Source: Edaphovirga cremea (GTDB taxonomy: Bacteria; Pseudomonadota; Gammaproteobacteria; Enterobacterales; Enterobacteriaceae). From it: a DNA stretch of 64,000 nt. Below are positions 57,294-64,000 of this stretch, one piece after another. The notes under the pieces were generated by a model, which was not told where the DNA came from, searched no databases, and worked only from the letters and a program-made list of their open reading frames with translations. Position 1 is the stretch's first letter, and the number at the start of each line of letters is the position of its first letter. The position numbers and the translations under genes were made by a program. The stretch covers positions 62,001 to 126,000 of the forward strand of contig NZ_QOVA01000010.1 in the NCBI RefSeq assembly GCF_003332275.1, written 5' to 3'.

Positions 57294-58310
57294 TCAGGTT
57301 TTGGCACCAAACCGTTTACGGTAATCAGCAGGCGTTATCCCGGTGACTTTCTTGAATGCCGAGCGGAACGTCCCCGGATCGAGATAGCCGACCGTCCAGG
57401 CAATATGGTCAACCGTTCCATTGGTGAATTCGAGCATTTCCCGCGCCTTACCGACCCTGACGTGCTGGCAATACTGAATGGGTCTAAGACCGGTTGCGGC
57501 GCGGAAACGGCGCAAGAAAGTCCGCGCTTCCAGACCCGCCAGTGCCGCCATCATACTGAGTGACACATCCACCGCCCCCTTGCGCTGCAACCAGTGCTGA
57601 ACCTTCAGCACGGCGCTATCACCGTGGGTGAGAATCGGTGAAAAATGACTTCCGCACGCCTGGGTACTGTCACAGTGTTTGATCTCCAGAAATTGTGCGG
57701 TACTCGCTGCAATACTGGGCCCCATCAACCGGTCTACCAGCCGCAGACCCAGATCGGCCCACGCCATCAAACCCGCAGCGGTAATGATATCCCCATCGTC
57801 AATAATGGGTTTGTCTGCATCTACCCTGATAGCAGGGAAACGCGCCTCCAACGCCTTGGCGTAGGTCCTGTGAATCGTCGCGGTGCGTTGATCGAGCAAT
57901 CCACTTTGGGCGAGTAAAAACACGCCGAGGCATACCGAACCGACGGCAGCACCTTCCGCGTGTTTTTCGCGGATCCACATTGCCAGTCGGTTCAAGGCCT
58001 TTTCACAGGTCAGTTGAAAAAGCGAGGGAGGAATGATCACCGCCACCATCCGACTATCAAAGGTGGGATGACTGTCAAAAAGCTGGGCGGGTTGGGTGCT
58101 TTCGCCATCATCACACCAATGGCTGACGCGCAGAATCGGTAATTGGCTGGACTCGTGCTCATCGGCAATACGATTCGCCACGGCAAACAGATCGGTCAAT
58201 CCGTGCAACGCCGCCTGAGAGCCGGGATACATCAGCAAGCCGATTTCAGCCACCCTGCGTTTTTCGTTCATTGCCTCGCGCTTGTTCATCGGTGTCAATT
58301 TACTGTTCAT
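57294..58310 (-). CDS. GlxA-type AraC regulator (DJ-1/PfpI plus HTH)
   Basis: The 338-residue protein joins an N-terminal DJ-1/PfpI-like domain (EIGLLMYPGSQAALHGLTDLFAVAN at the start, core AALHGLTDLFAVAN; SVCLGVFLLAQSGLLD with its elbow Cys; ATIHRTYAKALEARFP) to a C-terminal AraC helix-turn-helix (VSLSMMAALAGLEARTFLRRFRAATG, IAWTVGYLDPGTFRSAFKK). Such proteins control stress or metabolite genes without being proteases. Three in-frame ATGs (58310, 58289, 58271) are possible starts; the first two come from a 21-bp tandem duplication. The third has GAGG nearby. It diverges from the alpha/beta hydrolase gene, its likely target. Confidence 0.88.
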   Translation of the reverse strand: MNSKLTPMNKREAMNEKRRVAEIGLLMYPGSQAALHGLTDLFAVANRIADEHESSQLPILRVSHWCDDGESTQPAQLFDSHPTFDSRMVAVIIPPSLFQLTCEKALNRLAMWIREKHAEGAAVGSVCLGVFLLAQSGLLDQRTATIHRTYAKALEARFPAIRVDADKPIIDDGDIITAAGLMAWADLGLRLVDRLMGPSIAASTAQFLEIKHCDSTQACGSHFSPILTHGDSAVLKVQHWLQRKGAVDVSLSMMAALAGLEARTFLRRFRAATGLRPIQYCQHVRVGKAREMLEFTNGTVDHIAWTVGYLDPGTFRSAFKKVTGITPADYRKRFGAKT

Positions 58311-58326
58311 TGGTGTCAGTTTACCC
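58285..58326 (-). repeat. 21-bp tandem duplication carrying alternative start codons
   Basis: Two adjacent 21-bp units (58285-58305 and 58306-58326) share most bases, including GGTGTCA and a CAT that is an in-frame ATG for the GlxA-type gene on the minus strand. The duplication keeps the reading frame (seven codons). Confidence 0.6.
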
Positions 58327-58449
58327 CGCTTAATTGTCGTTCCACCTCATCCTCACACAGCCGTGAGCATGGAATACTCCATCTTGCTAACTCAATGAAC
58401 CGCGTTTTTTGATCGAATCCTCCACAACAATAATTTCGGAGATGTTGAC

Positions 58450-59274
58450 ATGGCTACTTTCACTACCCTTGACGGCACTGAGATCTATTACAAGGACTGG
58501 GGCACCGGACAGCCGATTGTCTTCAGTCACGGCTGGCCGCTGAGCTCGGACAGTTGGGAATCGCAAATGCTATTCTTCGCCAGCCACGGTTATCGCGCCA
58601 TCGCCCATGACCGCCGTGGACACGGGCGTTCCAGCCAGCCGTGGGAAGGCAATGATATGGACACCTACGCCGACGATCTGGCACAACTGATCGAAACTCT
58701 CGATCTCTCGGAGGTGATACTTTTTGGTTTCTCCACGGGCGGCGGGGAAGTCAGCCGCTACATTGGTCGTCACGGCACGGGCCGACTGGCCAAAGCGGGA
58801 CTGATATCGGCAGTGCCGCCGCTGATGCTGAAAACCGAGAGCAATCCAAAGGGTGCGCCTATCGACGTTTTTGATGGCATCCGCGCAGGCTCCATCGCCG
58901 ATCGCTCACAACTGTACCGTGACGTCGCTTCCGGCCCCTTCTATGGTTTCAACCGGGAGGGCGCCAAGGTTTCTCAGGGACTGATCGACAGCTTCTGGCT
59001 ACAGGGCATGCTGGCGGGCCATAAAAATACCTATGATTGCATCAAGGCATTCTCGGAGACCGACTTTCGCGACGATCTGAAAAAGTTCGACATCCCCACG
59101 CTGGTCATCCATGGCGACGACGATCAAATCGTTCCTATTCAGGCGGCAGGGCCAGAATCCGCCAAACTGATAGAAGGCTCCAAGCTGATCGTCTATCCCG
59201 GTGCACCGCATGGCCTTACTGATACCCACAAAGATCAAGTCAATGCCGACTTGCTGGCTTTCGTTAAATCATGA
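58450..59274 (+). CDS. Alpha/beta hydrolase (non-haem chloroperoxidase/arylesterase type)
   Basis: The 274-residue protein has the oxyanion segment [12 protein letters not shown] (about 25-36), [13 protein letters not shown] (about 54-66), nucleophile elbow [13 protein letters not shown] (Ser about 98), acid in [11 protein letters not shown] (about 222-232) and the catalytic His in YPGAPHGL (about 252). This group is called cofactor-free chloroperoxidase or arylesterase; the physiological substrate is generally unclear. It diverges from a GlxA-type regulator and is followed by a terminator. Confidence 0.9.
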   Translation: MATFTTLDGTEIYYKDWGTGQPIVFSHGWPLSSDSWESQMLFFASHGYRAIAHDRRGHGRSSQPWEGNDMDTYADDLAQLIETLDLSEVILFGFSTGGGEVSRYIGRHGTGRLAKAGLISAVPPLMLKTESNPKGAPIDVFDGIRAGSIADRSQLYRDVASGPFYGFNREGAKVSQGLIDSFWLQGMLAGHKNTYDCIKAFSETDFRDDLKKFDIPTLVIHGDDDQIVPIQAAGPESAKLIEGSKLIVYPGAPHGLTDTHKDQVNADLLAFVKS

Positions 59275-59320
59275 TGCGTTTAGAAAAGTAATGTGTTGAA
59301 GAAAGAATAGTTCGTAAAAC

Positions 59321-59346
59321 GCCCGGTGAATGGCATCGGGCATTTT
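59321..59346 (+). terminator. Intrinsic terminator after the alpha/beta hydrolase
   Basis: GCCCGGTG (59321-59328) pairs with CATCGGGC (59334-59341) with one G-T pair and a five-base loop, followed by ATTTTT. Confidence 0.8.
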
Positions 59347-59507
59347 TCGGATTGATACCATGTGTTTTTTATTGAGTACCGTGAATTATTGATAGGGTTG
59401 CATTAGGATTATTCTCTATTCGCTCGCTCCCGTTTAGCTGGATGCAGCAGGATCGCCCCCTGACCACTAGAGTTAGTAAGTCATCCACTGCTCAAGGGTT
59501 AATTATT

Positions 59508-60755
59508 GTGAAAGCACTCACCTACCATGGGCCACACAATGTCAGCGTCGATAATGTCGACGATCCCATTATTGAGGCGCAAGACGACATTATTCTCCGC
59601 GTTACCGCCACGGCGATTTGCGGATCCGATCTCCATCTCTACCGAGGGAAAATTCCCAGCACCGAACACGGCGATATCTTTGGTCACGAGTTTATGGGAG
59701 AGGTGGTTGAAACAGGCCGGGATGTGACGGCAGTGCAAAAAGGCGATCGGGTCGTTGTGCCGTTTGTCATTGCCTGTGGCGACTGTTTTTACTGCCAGAT
59801 GCATCTCTTTGCGGCCTGTGAGACCACCAATACCGGTCGCGGGGCGATCATCAATAAAAAGCAAATTCCTTCCGGCGCGGCGCTGTTTGGTTACAGCCAT
59901 CTCTATGGCGGCGTCCCGGGCGGACAGGCTGAGTATGTGCGCGTTCCCAAAGCCAATACCGGCCCGTTCAAAGTCCCGCAGCTCCTGGATGATGACAAAG
60001 TGTTGTTTTTATCTGACATTTTGCCGACCGCCTGGCAGGCAGTAAAAAATGCACAAATCGGCAAGGGATCGCGGCTGGCAATTTTTGGTGCGGGACCCGT
60101 GGGGCTTCTTACCGCCGCCTGTGCGCAAATGTTGGGGGCAGAACAAATTTTCATGGTGGATCATCACCCCTATCGCCTCGCTTTTGCACAAGAACGCTAC
60201 AACGTGATTCCCATTAATTTCGACGAGGTTGACGATCCCGCTGAGGTCATCATTGATAACACCCCCGGCAGTCGCGGCGTGGATGCCGTCATTGACGCCG
60301 TTGGTTTTGAAGCCAAAGGCAGCATGACTGAAACGCTGCTTACCAATCTGAAACTGGAGGGCGGCAGTGGCAAAGCATTGCGTCAATGTATTGCAGCGGT
60401 GCGGCGTGGCGGGATTGTGAGTGTGCCAGGGGTCTATTCCGGGTTTATTCATGGCTTCCTCTTCGGCGACGCCTTTGAAAAAGGGTTGACGTTCAAGATG
60501 GGCCAGACGCATGTTCAGGCATATTTACCGGAACTGTTGCAATTGATTGAGCAAGGGATGATTAAACCGGAAGAGATCATTACCCACCACCTGCCATTGG
60601 AACAGGCGGCCAAAGGGTATGAAATTTTTGATAAAAGAGAGGAGGATTGCCGGAAAGTGATACTGGTACCCGGTATCGTGCTTCCCCCCAACCCTATCCC
60701 GTCCCCGATTACCGCAGGTATAGAGAACGGCAGACCAATGGTTCCCCCCCTTTGA
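59508..60755 (+). CDS. Zinc-dependent alcohol/formaldehyde dehydrogenase
   Basis: The 415-residue medium-chain dehydrogenase begins at a GTG at 59508 ([12 protein letters not shown]), with AAGGG nine bases upstream; the frame extends 22 codons further but the family starts here. It has the catalytic zinc site ([10 protein letters not shown] at about 38-47 and [10 protein letters not shown] at about 62-71), the structural zinc loop [15 protein letters not shown] (about 92-106) and an NAD site ([15 protein letters not shown] near 189-203). It resembles glutathione-independent formaldehyde dehydrogenase-type enzymes; the substrate is unknown. A hairpin follows the stop. Confidence 0.85.
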   Translation: MKALTYHGPHNVSVDNVDDPIIEAQDDIILRVTATAICGSDLHLYRGKIPSTEHGDIFGHEFMGEVVETGRDVTAVQKGDRVVVPFVIACGDCFYCQMHLFAACETTNTGRGAIINKKQIPSGAALFGYSHLYGGVPGGQAEYVRVPKANTGPFKVPQLLDDDKVLFLSDILPTAWQAVKNAQIGKGSRLAIFGAGPVGLLTAACAQMLGAEQIFMVDHHPYRLAFAQERYNVIPINFDEVDDPAEVIIDNTPGSRGVDAVIDAVGFEAKGSMTETLLTNLKLEGGSGKALRQCIAAVRRGGIVSVPGVYSGFIHGFLFGDAFEKGLTFKMGQTHVQAYLPELLQLIEQGMIKPEEIITHHLPLEQAAKGYEIFDKREEDCRKVILVPGIVLPPNPIPSPITAGIENGRPMVPPL

Positions 60756-60762
60756 TGCCTGG

Positions 60763-60795
60763 CCGCTGGCGGAATAGGATACAAACCGCCAGCGG
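60763..60795. terminator. Terminator between convergent dehydrogenase and livF genes
   Basis: CCGCTGGCGG (60763-60772) and CCGCCAGCGG (60786-60795) form a perfect ten-base stem with a 13-base loop, followed by TTT. It lies between two convergent genes. Confidence 0.7.
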
Positions 60796-60809
60796 TTTCA
60801 CTTACCGGG

Positions 60810-61526
60810 TTAAATTCCGCCGAGATAGGCCTTGCGTACTTGCGGGTTAACCAGCAATTCAGCCCCCGTCCCGCTCATGCGAATTTGCCCGTTGACCATG
60901 ACATAGGCACGGTCTGCCAGCTTGAGCGCATGATGGGCATTCTGTTCCACCAGAAAGATGGTCATGCCGTTGCGCGCCAATTCACGTAACGTATGAAAGA
61001 TCTGTTTCACAACAATCGGCGCCAGACCCAGGCTGGGCTCGTCCAACAGCAATAACCTGGGTCGGCTCATCAGGGCGCGGGCAATCGCCAGCATCTGTTG
61101 CTCGCCGCCAGACATCGTCATCGCCCGCTGTTTGCGCCGCTCCTTCAACCGGGGAAACAGTTCGAACATGCTTTGCAAATCTTCAGCCGCGTATTTCTCG
61201 CCAATCGGGATAGTCCCCATCAGCAGGTTCTCTTCCACCGTCATGTCAGGAAATACCCGTCGCCCCTCAGGCGACTGCGCGATACCACTCGACGCCACAA
61301 AGTGGGTCGATTTACGGCTGATGTCCTCACCGCGAAACAGAATTTGCCCCTTGCTGATCCTCGGTTGGCCAAATATCGACATCAGCAAGGTCGATTTCCC
61401 CGCACCGTTGGCACCAATCAGCGCCACGGTTTCACCTTGATTCACCCGCAGAGAGACACTCTGCAACGCCTGTATCGGACCGTAAAAGACATCCACCTCA
61501 CGAAATTCCAGCAGCGCGTCGCTCAT
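60810..61526 (-). CDS. livF: Branched-chain amino-acid ABC transporter ATP-binding protein LivF
   Basis: The 238-residue ATPase has Walker A GANGAGKSTL (about 36-45), signature MSGGEQQMLAIARAL (about 138-152), Walker B LLLLDEPSLGLAP (about 157-169) and the switch His segment. It is the last gene of livHMGF. Its ATG overlaps the livG stop (ATGA). No livJ or livK binding-protein gene is in the window; it may lie to the right. Confidence 0.9.
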   Translation of the reverse strand: MSDALLEFREVDVFYGPIQALQSVSLRVNQGETVALIGANGAGKSTLLMSIFGQPRISKGQILFRGEDISRKSTHFVASSGIAQSPEGRRVFPDMTVEENLLMGTIPIGEKYAAEDLQSMFELFPRLKERRKQRAMTMSGGEQQMLAIARALMSRPRLLLLDEPSLGLAPIVVKQIFHTLRELARNGMTIFLVEQNAHHALKLADRAYVMVNGQIRMSGTGAELLVNPQVRKAYLGGI

Positions 61527-62398
61527 AGATTCACCTCATCCTCACCGGTACCGAGATAGGCAGCGATGACGCTTTCATCATTCTGGATCGCCTGTGGTGT
61601 TCCCCGTGCAATTACATCGCCATGATCCAGCACGATGATATGATCGGAGATCTCCATGACCATTCCCATATCATGTTCAATCAGCAACACCGTGATGTCA
61701 TGGTGATCGCGCAGAAAGCGGATAATCTTGCTGAGGGTATGGGTTTCCACCGGATTCAGCCCCGCCGCCGGTTCATCCAGACAAATCACTTCGGGAGCGG
61801 TGCACATTGCCCGGGCGATTTCCAGTCGCCGTTGCTGGCCGTAGGACATTTCACCCGCGAGACGATTGGCGCAATCCACCAAATCCACCACTTCCAGCCA
61901 GTAAAAAGCCCGATCCAACGCCTGATTTTCAGCCCGACGGTAAGCCGGGGTATTCAGTACACCGGCCACCAGATTGCGGTTGGTCTGCATATGCTGCGCC
62001 ACCAGCAGGTTTTCCACCACGGACATCTCGCGAAATAACCGAACGTTCTGGAAAGTACGCGCCAAACCGGCACGGTTAACCTGATGGGTTCCGCCAAACA
62101 TTTTATAGAAGAGCCTGCTCCCAAGTTGACGCGGTCTTATCCAATCGCTCGGTTGGAACTTCTGCCCTAAAATCTGAATAACGTTGGTCGTCCGCCGTCG
62201 GGTATTGAGCATAATGCTGCCGCCCGTGGCCTTGTAGAAGCCGGTCAGGCAGTTGAACACCGTGGTTTTCCCCGCCCCATTCGGGCCGATAAGCGCGGTG
62301 ATCGAGCCACGTTTTACCTCCAGATTGACATCATTCAATGCCTTGATGCCGCCAAAATGCATCATCAGGTGTTCAACGCTAAGGATATTGTCACTCAT
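61523..62398 (-). CDS. livG: Branched-chain amino-acid ABC transporter ATP-binding protein LivG
   Basis: The 291-residue ATPase has Walker A GPNGAGKTTVFN (about 36-47), an insert with RTFQNVRLFREMSVVENLLV (core TFQNVRLFREM), signature MSYGQQRRLEIARAM and Walker B VICLDEPAAGLNP. The start at 62398 (MSDNILSVEHL) overlaps the livM stop in an ATGA; a longer frame would begin inside livM. It pairs with LivF as the motor of the importer. Confidence 0.9.
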   Translation of the reverse strand: MSDNILSVEHLMMHFGGIKALNDVNLEVKRGSITALIGPNGAGKTTVFNCLTGFYKATGGSIMLNTRRRTTNVIQILGQKFQPSDWIRPRQLGSRLFYKMFGGTHQVNRAGLARTFQNVRLFREMSVVENLLVAQHMQTNRNLVAGVLNTPAYRRAENQALDRAFYWLEVVDLVDCANRLAGEMSYGQQRRLEIARAMCTAPEVICLDEPAAGLNPVETHTLSKIIRFLRDHHDITVLLIEHDMGMVMEISDHIIVLDHGDVIARGTPQAIQNDESVIAAYLGTGEDEVNL

Positions 62399-63693
62399 GG
62401 CGCGACTCCTTTGCGTAGAGGAAAGCCAGCGCGACTGATGCGAATCAGCCCGCGGGGTCGCCAAATCATCATGACAACCATCAATACACCAAATAACAGA
62501 ACCCGATACTCGGCGAAACTGCGCAATAATTCAGGGGCTACGGTGAGAACAAAGGCGGCGATAACCACACCGACCGTCGATCCCATTCCCCCCAGCACCA
62601 CAATGGCCAGGATCAGCGCGGATTCGAAAAAGGTAAACGAGGTCGGATTCACAAATCCCTGATAGGTGGCAAAGAAAACCCCCGCCAGCCCGGCAGTCGA
62701 TGCGCCCAGCGTGAAGGCCGAGAGTTTGACCAGAACATGATTCAGCCCCATCGCCCGACAGGCGATTTCATCTTCCCGCAAGGCTTCCCAGGCGCGGCCA
62801 ATGGGCATGCGAGTCAACCGATGCTTGACGTAAAGAACCAGTAAAACCACCAGAATCAGTACGGTATAAATAAAGATAAATTTCAGATTGGGGTTATAGG
62901 CGATATGGAGAAATTCGTGGATCGGTATACCGCCTTCTTTTGCCCGGCGGCCAAATTCCAGCCCGAACAGCGTCGGTGCAGGCACGGATACGCCGTTCGG
63001 CCCGCCAGTAAACTCCAGCCAATTATTGAGGATCAAACGGATGATTTCACCAAAACCCAGCGTCACAATAGCCAGATAGTCACCGTGCATCCGTAATACC
63101 GGAAAACCCAGCAAAGCCCCAGCCAGCGCCGCCAGGAGCGCACCCAACGGCAGCATCGCCCAGAATCCCAGCCCCAGATATTCATACCCCAGCGCCAGCC
63201 CGTATGCACCAATGGCATAAAACGCCACGTATCCAAGATCCAGCAGACCCGCCAATCCCACCACAATGTTCAGTCCAAGCCCGAGCAGGACATAGATCAG
63301 CCCGAGAATGGCCACGGTGAGGACGTATTTGGTCGCCAGAAAAGGAAAAAAAACCGCCAGTACGATAATCACCGGAATAATCCAGCGCAGTCGACTTTTG
63401 TAATCCGGCGAGCGAACGTAGACACCCGCGCTGTCACTGTCGAAATTGGCCCGCATGCGCTTTCCCGCTGCGGTTTGCAGAAACAGGCTCAATAATAGCC
63501 GCCCTACCATGACGGCCAGAATAATGGCTATCAGCCGCGCAGGCTGGAAGTTAAAACTGTACCCATCGAGAACGACACCCACAATCGGACCAAAAACGAT
63601 CAAGGCGATTAAACCGGCAAATACCGCATCCAGAAGGCACTGTTTTATATCCATTCTTTCGTGAACAGGGGTGTGAACAGAAGATTGTGACAT
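62395..63693 (-). CDS. livM: Branched-chain amino-acid ABC transporter permease LivM
   Basis: The 432-residue protein has about ten membrane segments and LivM landmarks: GLGLNIVVGLAGLLDLGYVAFYAIGAY (core NIVVGLAGLLDLGYVAF at about 143-159), LRMHGDYLAIVTLGFGEI (about 201-218), GRAWEALREDEIACRAMGLNH (about 300-320) and a C-terminal WRPRGL. It forms the channel with LivH and starts 9 bp after the livH stop. Confidence 0.92.
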   Translation of the reverse strand: MSQSSVHTPVHERMDIKQCLLDAVFAGLIALIVFGPIVGVVLDGYSFNFQPARLIAIILAVMVGRLLLSLFLQTAAGKRMRANFDSDSAGVYVRSPDYKSRLRWIIPVIIVLAVFFPFLATKYVLTVAILGLIYVLLGLGLNIVVGLAGLLDLGYVAFYAIGAYGLALGYEYLGLGFWAMLPLGALLAALAGALLGFPVLRMHGDYLAIVTLGFGEIIRLILNNWLEFTGGPNGVSVPAPTLFGLEFGRRAKEGGIPIHEFLHIAYNPNLKFIFIYTVLILVVLLVLYVKHRLTRMPIGRAWEALREDEIACRAMGLNHVLVKLSAFTLGASTAGLAGVFFATYQGFVNPTSFTFFESALILAIVVLGGMGSTVGVVIAAFVLTVAPELLRSFAEYRVLLFGVLMVVMMIWRPRGLIRISRAGFPLRKGVAP

Positions 63694-63702
63694 ATTTTCC
63701 CC

Positions 63703-64000
63703 CTATACCTTGGCCATAATAGGACGACCCAACAGACCTTGTGGCCGGAAAATAAGAATCACCACCAGTAACGAAAACGAAAATACGTCTTTATAATCAG
63801 AATTCACCATACCGGCGAACTGCGCCTCCGCCACACCGAGAATCAATCCGCCAAGCATCGCCCCTGGCAGTGAACCTATGCCACCCAATACCGCCGCAGT
63901 GAAGGCTTTGATACCAATGATAAATCCGGCATAAAAATCAAACGTGCCGTAGTTCATGGTAATCAGCACCCCGGCCAATCCGGCCATGGAGGCACCAATT
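63703..64000 (-). CDS. livH: Branched-chain amino-acid ABC transporter permease LivH (5' part beyond window)
   Basis: Only the last 99 codons are present; the frame is open to the right edge. The end of LivH is clear: AGVLITMNYG, then GIKAFTAAVLGGIGSLPGAMLGGLILGVAEA, and a final PQGLLGRP. The real start lies to the right of position 64000. Confidence 0.92.
   Translation of the reverse strand, partial: IGASMAGLAGVLITMNYGTFDFYAGFIIGIKAFTAAVLGGIGSLPGAMLGGLILGVAEAQFAGMVNSDYKDVFSFSLLVVILIFRPQGLLGRPIMAKV

Overview
The window reads as chromosomal DNA of a facultatively anaerobic gammaproteobacterium of the order Enterobacterales. The DcuB, DcuR, FrdABCD, Amn and LivFGMH proteins are close to their E. 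coli counterparts (DcuB and FrdB have the E. coli lengths of 446 and 244 residues), but the gene order is not that of E. coli. A Serratia/Rahnella/Budvicia-type genus is a guess; there is no rRNA, tRNA or other marker here to fix it.

Region 1 (1-20046, minus strand): a TolC-type outer-membrane channel gene followed by an enormous BapA-like biofilm adhesin that runs off the left edge after at least 6204 codons. The adhesin is built from about 60 Ig-like domains of about 100 residues, arranged as roughly ten copies of a six-domain, 1.79-kb higher-order unit.

Region 2 (20921-28015): a dicarboxylate or sugar-diacid module. It has a MmgE/PrpD protein, a DcuC-type carrier, an enolase-superfamily dehydratase, a GntR/FCD regulator and a TtdA/TtdB-like Fe-S hydro-lyase. 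Two promoters share a TCATATA/TAATATA heptamer array, a good candidate operator for the GntR protein.

Region 3 (28278-35383): an Asp/Glu-racemase-like protein, a D-cysteine desulfhydrase/cysteate sulfo-lyase-like PLP enzyme, an Ldh/sulfolactate-dehydrogenase-family gene interrupted by an amber codon, a NitT/TauT-type ABC importer, and a frameshifted GldA-like dehydrogenase. An organosulfonate or D-amino-acid substrate is an inference only.

Region 4 (35551-41827): the most unusual locus. An NrfC-NrfD quinol-oxidising pair is transcribed with a (frameshifted) MFS transporter, a small exported FMN-binding protein and an exported FAD reductase lacking the fumarate-binding His and Arg. A LysR gene diverges from it. 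No cytochrome c and no nitrite reductase are present. It looks like a cytochrome-free periplasmic respiratory reductase for an unknown substrate.

Region 5 (42076-49599): classic fumarate respiration: DcuS-DcuR two-component system, DcuB antiporter, and the convergent frdABCD operon.

Region 6 (50001-55514): AraC regulator, DUF2264 protein (frameshifted near its 3' end), LacY/RafB-type MFS symporter and GH88 unsaturated glucuronyl hydrolase, a small cluster for uronic-acid oligosaccharides.

Region 7 (55737-64000): AMP nucleosidase, a GlxA-type AraC regulator divergent from an alpha/beta hydrolase, a zinc alcohol dehydrogenase, and a livHMGF-type branched-chain amino-acid ABC transporter cut by the right edge.

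Four genes between 30 and 53 kb carry single lesions (one amber, three one-base indels). Either these accessory clusters are decaying or the sequence holds errors; the 18.6-kb adhesin frame has no lesion, which argues for real decay.
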